DNA of 64,000 nucleotides from Nonomuraea africana (GTDB lineage Bacteria; Actinomycetota; Actinomycetes; Streptosporangiales; Streptosporangiaceae): NCBI RefSeq assembly GCF_014873535.1, contig NZ_JADBEF010000001.1:6882001-6946000 (forward strand). The letters are read 5' to 3'. The notes under the pieces were generated by a model. It did no database searches. It saw only the letters and a program-made list of their open reading frames with translations, and was not told the origin of the DNA. Position numbers and translations under genes: made by a program. Shown here one piece after another: positions 26,576-34,465 of this stretch. Positions within the stretch are counted from its first letter, which is position 1, and the number at the start of each line of letters is the position of its first letter.

Positions 26576-27484
26576 CTTGCCGAGGGTGCCGCCGGTGAAG
26601 TCGGCGATGGCCCGCGGCGCCTCCTCCAGCGGATAGACCTTGGCGACCGGGACCCGCAACCGGCCCGCCACCACCTCGTCGGCGAGCATCGCCAGCGTGG
26701 CGGGGTTCGGGTCGGCCATCACGGTGGTGACCTTGAGGTCGCGCTCCCCCGCGTCCTCGGGGGTGAAGTGCACGGTCGAGGCGAACCTGCCGCCCTTCGC
26801 GAGCAGCCCGGCCACGGCCGTACCGTCACCCGCGAGGTGCAGGGCCGCGGCCACGCCGCCGGGAGCGACGGCCCGCACGCCTGCCGTCAGGTCGGCGTGG
26901 TCCACGGCGTGCGCGGCGCCCAGCCCCGCCACGAACTCGGCCTCGGCGCCGGGCCGCGCGGTCGCGATCACCGTGGCGCCCCTGGCGGCGGCGAGCTGGA
27001 TCGCGAGCGCGCCGACCCCGCCGGTCGCCCCCGAGATCAGCACGGTCTCCCCGGCCACGGGCGCGACCGCGTCGACGGCGTTCAGCGCCGCGGTGCCGGC
27101 CAGGCCCAGCACGCCGGCGCGGGCGTGGTCGAGCCCCTCGGGAAGCCGCGCGAGGCCGTACCCCTGCGGGACGGCGACGTACTCGGCGAAGCCGCCCTGC
27201 CCCAGGGTCGGGCGCATGACCACGCCGAACACGCCGTCACCGACGGCCACCTCGGTCACGCCCTCACCCACGGCGGCGACCACGCCCGCGAAGTCCTTGC
27301 CGATCACCACGGGGAACTCGTACTCGTAGACGCCCTGCAGAAAGCCGCCAAGGACACCGAGGTCGAAGCCGTTGACCGACGACGCCCGCACCTGGACGAG
27401 CACCTCACCCGGGCCCGGCTCCGGGGCCGGCAGCTCGGTGACCTCAGGAGCGGCTCCGAAAGCGGCGAATGCGACAGCACGCAT
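26558..27484 (-). CDS. NADP-dependent quinone oxidoreductase-like (zinc-free MDR) enzyme
   Basis: A protein of 308 aa of the medium-chain dehydrogenase/reductase superfamily. Seen: the N-terminal GroES-like domain (RAVAFAAFGAAPEVTELPAP, GKDFAGVVAAVGEGV) and the nucleotide-binding ETVLISGATGGVGALAIQLA. The structural and catalytic zinc cysteines are absent, as in quinone oxidoreductases. It probably reduces quinones or enones with NADPH. ATG 27484 has AAGGAG 6 nt upstream. It is divergent from an HxlR regulator, a common pairing in which the regulator represses the reductase. Confidence 0.87.
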   Translation of the reverse strand: MRAVAFAAFGAAPEVTELPAPEPGPGEVLVQVRASSVNGFDLGVLGGFLQGVYEYEFPVVIGKDFAGVVAAVGEGVTEVAVGDGVFGVVMRPTLGQGGFAEYVAVPQGYGLARLPEGLDHARAGVLGLAGTAALNAVDAVAPVAGETVLISGATGGVGALAIQLAAARGATVIATARPGAEAEFVAGLGAAHAVDHADLTAGVRAVAPGGVAAALHLAGDGTAVAGLLAKGGRFASTVHFTPEDAGERDLKVTTVMADPNPATLAMLADEVVAGRLRVPVAKVYPLEEAPRAIADFTGGTLGKLAVSI

Positions 27485-27554
27485 ATGCTTCTCCTTACTC
27501 ATCGTGCGCTGGTTACTTCTTGTGCGCACGTCGAGTGTGGTTCACCATGGCGGG

Positions 27555-27953
27555 GTGAAGGAAGAAGGCACTTTGTCCCTCGTAACGAACACCGATGTGC
27601 CCGAGCCCATCGGCGCGGCCAGCCCGACCTGCCTGCTGCGCGACGTCCTCGACCGGGTCGGCGACAAGTGGAGCGTGCTGGTCATGGCGCTGCTCGGCGA
27701 CGGGCCCCGGCGCTATTCGGAGCTGCAGCGCTCCATCGAGGGGATCTCCCAGCGGATGCTCACCCTGACCCTGCGCAGCCTGGAGCGCGACGGGCTGGTG
27801 CGGCGTACGGTGACCCCGACGTCGCCGCCCCGGGTCGACTACGCGCTGACGCCCGTGGGCGAGACGCTGTCGGTGGAGGTCAGCTCACTCATCCGGTGGG
27901 CGGAACGGCACCGGGAGTACGTGGCGACGTCGAGGCTCAGGTACGACGCCTAG
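27555..27953 (+). CDS. HxlR-family winged-helix regulator
   Basis: A protein of 132 aa from GTG 27555, or 126 aa from TTG 27573, which has the better ribosome binding site (GAAGAAGG). HxlR signature: CLLRDVLDRVGDKWSVLVMA, RYSELQRSIEGISQRMLTLT, LRSLERDGLVRRTVTPTSPP and VDYALTPVGETL. These are dimeric regulators that sense redox-active or electrophilic compounds, some through the conserved N-terminal cysteine, present here in PTCLLRDVL. It is divergent from the quinone-reductase-like gene. The 70-bp gap contains GTGCGC at 27504 and 27522, the latter extended to the palindrome GTGCGCAC. Its stop overlaps the next, convergent gene by 4 bp. Confidence 0.85.
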   Translation: MKEEGTLSLVTNTDVPEPIGAASPTCLLRDVLDRVGDKWSVLVMALLGDGPRRYSELQRSIEGISQRMLTLTLRSLERDGLVRRTVTPTSPPRVDYALTPVGETLSVEVSSLIRWAERHREYVATSRLRYDA

Positions 27954-29134
27954 CGGTAGACCCTCGGATCGGCGTCGAGGGGGCGGGTCAGCCGGACGGT
28001 GATGAACTCGTTGTCGTCAGGGCGGCCCGCCGTACGGCCGGCGGAGAAGGGGAAGTTGTTGTCGTTGAGCAGCCCGAGCGTGCGGTCGTCCAGAATGATC
28101 ACATCCTCGATCGTCTGGAACGGGAACCTGAACGTGCCGTCGGGAGCGGCGAGGTCGAGCAGGTCGGCGACCAATGTCTTGTCGAGCGCGCCGTAGCCGT
28201 CCCTGTCACGGGTGTCGGCCAGGTAGACGCGCTTGGCCTTGGCGGCGTCGCCCTGCAGGTTGTCCCGCTCGATGATCAGGAACCGGTGCCTGTCGACCGC
28301 GATCGCGTCACCGATGGCGTGCGACGGGTCGTCGAGGCGGTAGGTCCACCGGCGCTCGGTGTAGGCGCGCTTGCGCAGATCGAACTCGAGCATCCGCAGC
28401 GTGCCCTGAGGGTCGCCGGTGACGGTCCCCTCGAGCAGCGGGTAGAGGCGGCGGCCGTCCACGGACCTCGCCATGCCCTCGAAGCCCTTGCTGCTGCGCA
28501 GGTTGGGCTGGGCGCCGCTCAGGTTCGGATTCTCCGGCGCCCTGACGCCGGGAAGCTCGATCGGCGCGTCGACGAGCTCGCCCCGCTCGTTGACGTGCAG
28601 GAGGAACGGCCCGAACTCGTCGCCGATCCAGTACGTGCCGTCCAGCGCGCGCACGATCGACTCGACGTCGAAGTCGGCGCCGGTCAGCTTACGGTCGGCC
28701 CTGGTGAGCGCGAACGGCACGAGGCCGCGCGGGTCGGACAGGTCGAAGCCGCCGAGCACCCGCACGGCCCTGGCACCGAAGTCGGGCTTGATCTGGTGCA
28801 CGCGCAGCAGGAAGTCGGCGCTGTTGGCCTTGGCGCCGAAACCGTTGTCCGACAGGACGTCGAAGCTCCCGTCGCCACGGCGGGCGATGCCGCTGAATCC
28901 CTGCACCGGCTGGCCGGGGAAGGGCGGGGTGATGCCGTTGATCGGGGCGGTGCCCAGTTGTGCTCCTGACGCCTCGCTGCCGGGAACGAAGGTCCGGGCG
29001 GGCAGCGCGGCGAACCCGGTCAGCGTGGCCCTGCCGTACTCGCCGGGCCTGGGCTCGCGCTCGGCGCTCGCCGCGGGGGCGGCGAGCCCGAGGGCCAGCG
29101 CGCCCGCGCACATCATCATCGCGATACGTCTCAT
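27950..29134 (-). CDS. Secreted esterase-like/phytase-like beta-propeller protein
   Basis: A protein of 394 aa with a signal peptide (RRIAMMMCAGALALGLAAPA, cleaved after ASA). Segments FSGIARRGDGSFDVLSDNGF, GADFDVESIVRALDGTYWIG, FEGMARSVDGRRLYPLLEG and IEDVIILDDRTLGLLNDNNF match the family annotated as esterase-like activity of phytase (Phytase-like domain). These extracellular proteins resemble phytase beta-propellers, and their true substrates are mostly untested. ATG 29134 has AGGG 8 nt upstream. Its stop codon overlaps the stop of the HxlR gene. Confidence 0.82.
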   Translation of the reverse strand: MRRIAMMMCAGALALGLAAPAASAEREPRPGEYGRATLTGFAALPARTFVPGSEASGAQLGTAPINGITPPFPGQPVQGFSGIARRGDGSFDVLSDNGFGAKANSADFLLRVHQIKPDFGARAVRVLGGFDLSDPRGLVPFALTRADRKLTGADFDVESIVRALDGTYWIGDEFGPFLLHVNERGELVDAPIELPGVRAPENPNLSGAQPNLRSSKGFEGMARSVDGRRLYPLLEGTVTGDPQGTLRMLEFDLRKRAYTERRWTYRLDDPSHAIGDAIAVDRHRFLIIERDNLQGDAAKAKRVYLADTRDRDGYGALDKTLVADLLDLAAPDGTFRFPFQTIEDVIILDDRTLGLLNDNNFPFSAGRTAGRPDDNEFITVRLTRPLDADPRVYR

Positions 29135-29242
29135 GGCGGGCACCCTAGAGAGGTCACATGACGGGATTCCGAACGGCGGGCGACGTCTCGCTATAACCCT
29201 CATTCCCCACCACTAATCCCAAAAATCCTCGCACAAGTGATC

Positions 29243-29248
29243 TATACT
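29243..29248 (+). promoter_or_regulatory. -10 box (TATACT) for a leaderless transcript
   Basis: TATACT ends exactly 7 nt before ATG 29256 and no Shine-Dalgarno is present. No clear -35 box is visible. It would drive the three-gene YbaB/LysM module. Confidence 0.55.
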
Positions 29249-29255
29249 GGCTCAG

Positions 29256-29582
29256 ATGCGACACGGGACCGGAGACCCGGAGCTCGACAGGCTCCTGGCA
29301 CAGTTTCAGAAGGACGTCACGGAGATCGAGCGGCTTCGCGACCGGATCACCGAGGTTAGGGGCAGGGGCGAGGCGGCGCGGGGGCAGGTGGTCGCCGAGG
29401 TGTCGCCGACCGGGGCCCTGGTCGGCCTCACCATCGAGCCGCGCGCCATGCGGCTCGGCTCCGCGGAGCTGGCCGCGGCCATCCTCGAGGCCGCGGCCGA
29501 CGCGGCCACGAACGCGGAGGCCGGGATCGGCGAGCTGGTCGAGCCGTTCATCGCCGGCACCGTGCTGGACGACGACCGTTGA
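29256..29582 (+). CDS. YbaB/EbfC-like small protein, first gene of a T7SS-like module
   Basis: A protein of 108 aa. An N-terminal coiled-coil helix (DPELDRLLAQFQKDVTEIER) is followed by the short beta-sheet pattern GQVVAEVSPTGALVGLTIEP and a C-terminal helix rich in alanine. That is the YbaB/EbfC fold. Genuine YbaB sits beside recR and dnaX; this divergent kind is instead found beside WXG100-type secretion substrates in actinomycetes. Its TGA overlaps the TTG start of the next gene, so the three genes are translated as a unit. It may be a chaperone or partner for the next protein rather than a nucleoid protein; that is inference. Confidence 0.75.
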   Translation: MRHGTGDPELDRLLAQFQKDVTEIERLRDRITEVRGRGEAARGQVVAEVSPTGALVGLTIEPRAMRLGSAELAAAILEAAADAATNAEAGIGELVEPFIAGTVLDDDR

Positions 29583-30484
29583 GGATCAATCCGGGTCGCG
29601 CGAGCATCTTCGCCTTCGGCACGCTGGGCATGGCCGGCTTCGTCTTCCAGATGCTCGCGGTCGACTACCCCGAGGGCGATCCGGCGAAGGCCCGCGAGGC
29701 CCGCGACGTGTGGGCCAGGCTGGCCGAGCGGATCGAGCAGAGCCCGAACCGCACCTACCCCTCAGCCGAGGCGGTGTGGAAGCGCAACGAAGGCGACGGC
29801 GTGGCGGCCTTCAAGTCGGCGGTGACCGAGGGCCTGTACCCGCAGCCTCCGGTCATGGGCCACGCCGCCCAGCTCGCCAGGCGGTGCAGGCAGAACAGCG
29901 CGGCCTGCGAGGACTACGCCGAGGTCGTCGAGGCGGCCCAGCACGCCTACTGGACCCTGGCCCTCGCCAACTTCGCCAGCTTCGTCTTCATCTCCACCTT
30001 CCCCTGGCAGGCCGGCGTGGCCTCCGAGATCACCAAGATCCTCATGCGGAGGGAACAGGCCAAGCTCCTGGCGAAGCTGCTGGAGCACAACATCGCCCGC
30101 ATCCTGATGAGCAAGCTGACCGAGTACTCGATCGGCAGCGCGTTCTTCGCGGTCGGCGACGTGTCCGTGGTGGCGGGGGTGAAAGCGTTGCGCGGCGACG
30201 ACGTCGGCTCGGTCGAGGACAACGCGAAGCAGGCGCTGAAGGAGTTCGCCGCGTCGGTCGTCTTCTACGGCGTGTCCGACGCCGCCTCGCCCGCCATCAG
30301 CGCGTTGAGCAAGAACGCCGACGTGCAGGGCTTCCTCGGCCGGATGGCAGGCGGCTCGATCGGCTACGGCCCCGCCTACGACGCGATGAACGGCCAGACG
30401 GGCGAGGACCTCATCCCGACCTGGAAGGAGACCCTCGGCAGGGCGCTCCTCTACTTCACGATGGCCCACAAACCCCCGGGATGA
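29579..30484 (+). CDS. CpnT N-terminal-like/WXG100-like protein of unknown function
   Basis: A protein of 301 aa from a TTG that overlaps the preceding stop (TTGA). The start is uncertain because the ribosome binding site is weak. The first 90 residues contain YPEGDPAKAREARDVWARLA and SAEAVWKRNEGDGVAAFKSA. They resemble the helical WXG100-like N-terminal domain of CpnT-type secreted toxins. The middle has long amphipathic and hydrophobic helices (about 120-150 and 185-215). No toxin domain with recognisable catalytic residues follows, and the end is short, finishing LYFTMAHKPPG. Whether it is exported is unknown. Confidence 0.6.
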   Translation: MRINPGRASIFAFGTLGMAGFVFQMLAVDYPEGDPAKAREARDVWARLAERIEQSPNRTYPSAEAVWKRNEGDGVAAFKSAVTEGLYPQPPVMGHAAQLARRCRQNSAACEDYAEVVEAAQHAYWTLALANFASFVFISTFPWQAGVASEITKILMRREQAKLLAKLLEHNIARILMSKLTEYSIGSAFFAVGDVSVVAGVKALRGDDVGSVEDNAKQALKEFAASVVFYGVSDAASPAISALSKNADVQGFLGRMAGGSIGYGPAYDAMNGQTGEDLIPTWKETLGRALLYFTMAHKPPG

Positions 30485-31005
30485 CGATGTCGAGCGAACC
30501 CATCGAGCCGCCGGAGCGGCCTGAGAGCATCACCGTCGGCCCCGAGGAGTCCCTCTGGCAGATCGCCGAGAAGCTCTTCGAGGACGGCTCCCGCTGGGAG
30601 CGGATCTACGAGGCCAATCGCGACGTCCTCGGCGACCCGCACGCCCTGCGTCAGGGGATGCGCCTGCGGCTGCCGATGGAGATCTACCCGGCGCACGTCC
30701 GGTCGGTCGCGGGCGCCTACGACCTCGAACGGAACGACCTGGCCACCTTCGTCGAGGACGCCATGGACGACCTGAACGCCATCGGCGACTTCTGGGGCGG
30801 CGGGAAGAACGGGACGACCTTCTTCAAGGGCGAGGGCGGCGGAACGGGCTACGAGGCCGTCTCCGGGCAGATCGCCAAGGGCGTCGACGCCCTCCTGGAC
30901 GCCCATGACGAGATCTCGAAACGCCTGCGCAAGATGGCCGACCGGGTCCAGGTGACCGACTGGGACAACCTGATCACGATCCTGTCCGCCTTCCCCGACG
31001 ACTAG
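30481..31005 (+). CDS. LysM domain protein with WXG100-like C-terminal helices
   Basis: A protein of 174 aa whose ATG overlaps the preceding TGA (ATGA). Residues about 16-62 are a LysM domain (TVGPEESLWQIAEKLFEDGS, RWERIYEANRDVL, LRQGMRLRLP), which binds peptidoglycan glycans. The rest is helical, with VEDAMDDLNAIGDFWGGGKN and a following GTTFFKGEGGG in the place of a WXG turn. A second helix (GQIAKGVDALLDAHDEISKR) follows. No signal peptide is present, so an export route other than Sec would be needed to bring LysM to the wall. This is why the type VII idea is attractive. The stop codon directly abuts an IS5-type relic, so the 3' end of the module may have been trimmed. Confidence 0.7.
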   Translation: MTMSSEPIEPPERPESITVGPEESLWQIAEKLFEDGSRWERIYEANRDVLGDPHALRQGMRLRLPMEIYPAHVRSVAGAYDLERNDLATFVEDAMDDLNAIGDFWGGGKNGTTFFKGEGGGTGYEAVSGQIAKGVDALLDAHDEISKRLRKMADRVQVTDWDNLITILSAFPDD

Positions 31006-31062
31006 GCGGACCAGATCGACTCCACCGTGGTGCGGGCCCACCAGCACGCGGCGGGCGCCCTC
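31006..31062 (+). pseudogene. IS5-family transposase relic (about 19 codons)
   Basis: Immediately after the TAG of the LysM gene, and in the same frame, the sequence reads ADQIDSTVVRAHQHAAGAL. This matches the well-known DSTVVRAHQHAAGA block around the first DDE-domain catalytic Asp of IS5-family transposases. Nothing before or after matches, so it is a small remnant. Confidence 0.65.
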
Positions 31063-31094
31063 CTGATCCAGGAGACACACTCTAGGATCGGGCC

Positions 31095-32039
31095 ATGCCC
31101 TTGACCGCGAACGACGTCGACCGGTTCGAGGGCTCCAGGTCGCGCCTGGAGGCCATCGCCTACCGCCTCCTCGGCTGCGCCGGGGAGGCCGAGGACGCCG
31201 TGCAGGAGACGTTCCTGCGCTGGCAGGCCGCCGACGTCGACCGCATCGAGGTCGCCGAGGCCTGGCTGACGAAGGTCCTCACCAACCTGTGCCTCAACCA
31301 GCTCACCTCCGCGCGGGCGCGCCGCGAGACCTATGTGGGCCAATGGCTTCCCGAGCCGCTGCTCGCCGGGGACCCGATGCTCGGCCCGGCCGAAACCGCC
31401 GAGCAGCGCGAATCGGTCTCGTACGCGGTCCTCACCCTCATGGAGCGCCTCTCCCCCAACGAGCGGGCGGTGTACGTGCTGCGGGAGGCCTTCGATTACC
31501 CGCACCGGGAGATCGCCGAGATCCTCGACATCACCGAGGCCGCCAGCCAGCAGATCTTCCACCGCGCCAAGAAGCACGTCGCGGACGGCAAGACCCGCAC
31601 CGAGATCGACGAGGCCACCGCCCGGCGGATCGTCGAGGAGTTCCTGGCGGCCGCCACCAGCGGCCAGACCGAGCCGCTCGTGCGCCTGCTCACCGAGGAC
31701 GCCATCTCGATCGGCGACGGCGGCGGGAAGGTCCCGGCCCGCGCCAAGGCGTTCGAGGGCGCCGCCGCGGTCGCGAAGTTCCTGTGGGGCCTGTTCAAAC
31801 CCGGCGAGGCCAAGCGCGCCATGGTCGGCGGCGCGCCCGAGGTCTACGCCTGGACCGCCAACGGCGACCCCGCCGTCGTGGCCGTCGTGGACGGCCGGGT
31901 CGTCGGCGTCATGTGCCTGGAGGTCACCGCCGAGGGCATCGCCGCGTTCCGTAGCCAGGTCAACCCCGACAAGCTCGAACGCGCGACCGCGCGCTGGGCG
32001 ACCACAGACCACGGGGAGCCCCTGTTCAACGCCTTCTGA
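31095..32039 (+). CDS. sigJ: ECF41-family RNA polymerase sigma factor (SigJ-like) with SnoaL-like C-terminal domain
   Basis: A protein of 314 aa. Sigma2 (about 10-75, AYRLLGCAGEAEDAVQETFL) and sigma4 (about 120-170, LSPNERAVYVLREAFDYPHR) are followed by a SnoaL/NTF2-like domain. Two ECF41 hallmarks are present: WLPEP in the linker (residues 84-88) and NPDKL near the C-terminus. In ECF41 proteins the fused C-terminal domain replaces a separate anti-sigma factor and tunes activity. ECF41 genes usually sit beside the oxidoreductase or decarboxylase they control, and a flavoprotein gene follows here. A TAGGAT box lies 6 nt before the ATG, so this too may be leaderless. Confidence 0.9.
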   Translation: MPLTANDVDRFEGSRSRLEAIAYRLLGCAGEAEDAVQETFLRWQAADVDRIEVAEAWLTKVLTNLCLNQLTSARARRETYVGQWLPEPLLAGDPMLGPAETAEQRESVSYAVLTLMERLSPNERAVYVLREAFDYPHREIAEILDITEAASQQIFHRAKKHVADGKTRTEIDEATARRIVEEFLAAATSGQTEPLVRLLTEDAISIGDGGGKVPARAKAFEGAAAVAKFLWGLFKPGEAKRAMVGGAPEVYAWTANGDPAVVAVVDGRVVGVMCLEVTAEGIAAFRSQVNPDKLERATARWATTDHGEPLFNAF

Positions 32040-32070
32040 CCGCAATGTGAGGTGCTTCACATCGCGTTCC

Positions 32071-32098
32071 TGTCAGGAAACGGCGGGCCGCCCGGTTC
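32071..32098 (+). promoter_or_regulatory. Candidate ECF41-type promoter before the flavoprotein gene
   Basis: TGTCAGG (32071-32077), 15 bp, then CGGTTC (32093-32098) resembles the ECF41 pattern of TGTCA at -35 and CGTC or CGGTGTC at -10. It would start transcription near 32105, 28 nt before the ATG. The -10 match is weak. Confidence 0.35.
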
Positions 32099-32132
32099 AA
32101 GTCACGAACCCGCGCGAGACAGGAGCAAGGGA

Positions 32133-33356
32133 ATGCAGCACCGGATCATCGTCCTCGGAGCCGGATACACCGGAGCCAGCGCCGCCGGCCGCCTCGCCAA
32201 GCGGCTCCGCCGCGAGGACGTCGCCATCACCCTCGTCAACGCCGCGCCCGACTTCGTCGAACGCGTCCGCATGCACCAGCTGGCGGCCGGCCAGGACCTC
32301 AAGCCCCGGCCGTTCAGCGAGATGTTCGCGGGCACCGGCGTCGAACTGCGGCTCGCGAAGGTCACCGGCGTCGACGTCGACCGCAAGACCGTCACCGTCG
32401 TCGACGCGAACGGCGCCGGCTTGATCGCGCCCGAGTCCGGCGCCGAAGAACTCGCCTACGACACACTCGTCTACGCCCTCGGCAGCGGTTGGAACGCCCA
32501 AGGTGTCCCCGGGACCGCCGAGCACGCCTATGAGATAGCCGGCCGTCCCGGAGCACTCCGGCTGCGCGAGCGCCTGGCCCGCCTCGACGCCGGGCAGACC
32601 GTGGTCGTCGTCGGCGGCGGCCTCACCGGCCTGGAGGCCGCGACCGAGATCGCCGAGGCCCGCCCTGACCTCGACGTCGCCCTCGCCGCCCGCGGCGGCC
32701 TCGGCGACTGGCTCTCGCCCAAGGGCCGCGAGCACCTGCGGAAGGTCTTCGGCAAGCTCGGGATCACCGTGCACGAACACGCCGCCGTCACCCGCGTTGA
32801 AGCCGATCGCGTCGCCACCGCCGACGGCAGGGCCATCCCGGCCGCGGTCACCGTGTGGACCACCGGCTTCGCGGTCCACCCGATCGCGAAGGCGACCGCC
32901 CTGGAGGTCACCGGCACCGGCCAGATCGTGGTCGACGGGACCATGCGCTCGGTCTCGCACCCGGACGTGTACGCCGTCGGCGACGCGGCCATGGTGATGG
33001 GCCCCGGGGACAAGCCGCTACGGATGTCGTGCGCCTCGGGAACCCCGGCAGCGTGGCAGGCCGCCGACGCGATAGCGGCGCGCCTGACCGGCGGGAAGCT
33101 CCCGAACGTGCCGATCCGCTACTTCAACCAGTGCGTCTCACTGGGCCGCAAGGAGGGCTTGATCCAGTACGTCACCGCCGACGACCGCGCCGTGCAGGCG
33201 GTCCTGACCGGACGGCCCGCCGCCGTCTACAAGGAGCTGGTCTGCAAGGGCGCCGCCTGGGGCGTCTCCAACCCGACGCTCGGGCTGCCGACCCGGCGCC
33301 GCCGCGTCACGCGGGAGCGGGCCGCGGCGGGCTCGGCCGTCAAGGCGCCGGCGTAG
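32133..33356 (+). CDS. NAD(P)/FAD-dependent oxidoreductase (NDH-2-like), likely ECF41 target
   Basis: A protein of 407 aa with two dinucleotide-binding folds. The FAD motif is IIVLGAGYTGASAAGRLAKR at the N-terminus and the NAD(P)H motif is VVVVGGGLTGLEAATEIAEA near residue 150. The late FAD-contact motif VYAVGDAAMVMGPG is also present. This is the pyridine nucleotide-disulphide oxidoreductase class II group (type II NADH dehydrogenase-like) without a redox disulphide. ATG 32133 has AGGAG 8 nt upstream. The tight linkage to the ECF41 sigma gene fits the known genomic pattern of that family, where the neighbour enzyme is the main target. Confidence 0.87.
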   Translation: MQHRIIVLGAGYTGASAAGRLAKRLRREDVAITLVNAAPDFVERVRMHQLAAGQDLKPRPFSEMFAGTGVELRLAKVTGVDVDRKTVTVVDANGAGLIAPESGAEELAYDTLVYALGSGWNAQGVPGTAEHAYEIAGRPGALRLRERLARLDAGQTVVVVGGGLTGLEAATEIAEARPDLDVALAARGGLGDWLSPKGREHLRKVFGKLGITVHEHAAVTRVEADRVATADGRAIPAAVTVWTTGFAVHPIAKATALEVTGTGQIVVDGTMRSVSHPDVYAVGDAAMVMGPGDKPLRMSCASGTPAAWQAADAIAARLTGGKLPNVPIRYFNQCVSLGRKEGLIQYVTADDRAVQAVLTGRPAAVYKELVCKGAAWGVSNPTLGLPTRRRRVTRERAAAGSAVKAPA

Positions 33357-33538
33357 AGCACGAAGCGAAGCTGCCGGTCTGCGCGGCGACGATCGCCGGG
33401 TGGAGGTCCTCGGCCGGGGCTCCCAAGCGTCGACGTCGACGGTGACCTGGTCGCCCGAGCGGAGGTCCTGATCAACGCTCAGCACGTGGGCCGAACTCCC
33501 CGGCCAAGAAGTTGCTCGTCACTTGAGATCTTTCGCGT

Positions 33539-34375
33539 TCACCTCAGGGCGGACTGGGCGGCGAAGGCGGTGAGGTTCTCGCGGGCCCACTGCTCGAACG
33601 TGCGGGGCGGGGTGCCGAGCAGGGTCATCGTGGTGTCGTCGATGGGAGCGGGCCCCGCCGTCGAGTCCGCCCACAGGTCGAGCAGCGCCGTGACGGCGGC
33701 AGGCGGCAGGTAGGCCGCCAGCTGCTCCTCCGCCTCGGCCCTGGTGATCGTCTCGACGACCACCTCGCGGCCCAGCAGCCCGCCGATGATGCCCAGCTGC
33801 TCGCGGAAGGTGAGCGACTCGCCCCCGCTCAGCGTGTACGTCCCACCGGCCAGCCAGTGCCCGGTGAGCGCCGCGTAGGCCAGGTCGGCGAGGTCGTCCC
33901 CGTGGACGGCGGCGACGTGCGCGTCGGGATAGGCCAGCTGGACGGGCTGCCCCCGCCCGATGGCGTGACTCCACGCGAGCGCGTTGCCGGCGAAGGCGCC
34001 GGGACGCAGGACCGTCACGGTCAGCCCCGACTCCTCCAGCGCGCGCTCGACGAGCAGATGGGTTCTGGCCAGCGGATGGCTCTCCGCGTCGGGCGCCAGC
34101 ACGGCCGACGACGACATCAGCACGACATGCTCCACCCCCTCGGCCTCGGCGGTGCGCACGAACTCGCGCACGCCGTCCGGCTCGGCATAGAGGAAGACCT
34201 GGCTGACCCCGCGCAGGGCGGGCGCGAAGGTCTCGGGCTTGGAGAGCACGAGCTCGACGACCTCCGGCCCGTCGGGCCGGCTGCTGGCGGCGCGCAGGGC
34301 GTGCCCGCCGCTCTGGAGCCGATCGCGTACGGCGGAGCCGACCTGACCCCTGGAACCGGTGATGAGAACGGTCAC
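33539..34375 (-). CDS. NmrA-like NAD(P)H-binding protein/atypical SDR
   Basis: A protein of 278 aa starting with the Rossmann motif TVLITGSRGQVGSAVRDRLQ, followed by HVVLMSSSAVLAPDAESHPL (Ser but no YxxxK catalytic pair) and TVTVLRPGAFAGNALAWSHA. This places it in the NmrA/HSCARG or quinone reductase-like atypical short-chain dehydrogenases, many of which act as NADP(H) sensors. GTG 34375 has GGAAGAG upstream. It is divergent from a MarR-family gene, which probably regulates it. Confidence 0.82.
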   Translation of the reverse strand: MTVLITGSRGQVGSAVRDRLQSGGHALRAASSRPDGPEVVELVLSKPETFAPALRGVSQVFLYAEPDGVREFVRTAEAEGVEHVVLMSSSAVLAPDAESHPLARTHLLVERALEESGLTVTVLRPGAFAGNALAWSHAIGRGQPVQLAYPDAHVAAVHGDDLADLAYAALTGHWLAGGTYTLSGGESLTFREQLGIIGGLLGREVVVETITRAEAEEQLAAYLPPAAVTALLDLWADSTAGPAPIDDTTMTLLGTPPRTFEQWARENLTAFAAQSALR

Positions 34376-34412
34376 AGCTTCTCTTCCTTTCGATTCATGG
34401 TGAGACTGAATA

Positions 34413-34436
34413 TGCATGCTGCCATGCACATATGTG
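34413..34436. promoter_or_regulatory. Palindromic operator candidates between the NmrA-like and MarR genes
   Basis: TGCATG-CTGC-CATGCA (34413-34428) and the perfect 10-bp palindrome CACATATGTG (34427-34436) overlap by two bases in the 90-bp divergent gap. MarR-type repressors bind such short palindromes near both start sites. Confidence 0.5.
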
Positions 34437-34465
34437 TGCGTCAACATACATGTTAGAGTGGCAGG

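Noticed and set aside
29256..29582. The YbaB-like protein as the true YbaB nucleoid protein
   Set aside because: It lacks the recR/dnaX neighbourhood and is translationally coupled to WXG-like and LysM genes, which fits the divergent T7SS-associated kind better.
33357..33538. A decayed gene on the minus strand with GDQVTVDVD-like sequence
   Set aside because: A short stretch looks faintly like the end of a DUF1905-type domain, but the frame breaks and composition is not convincing.
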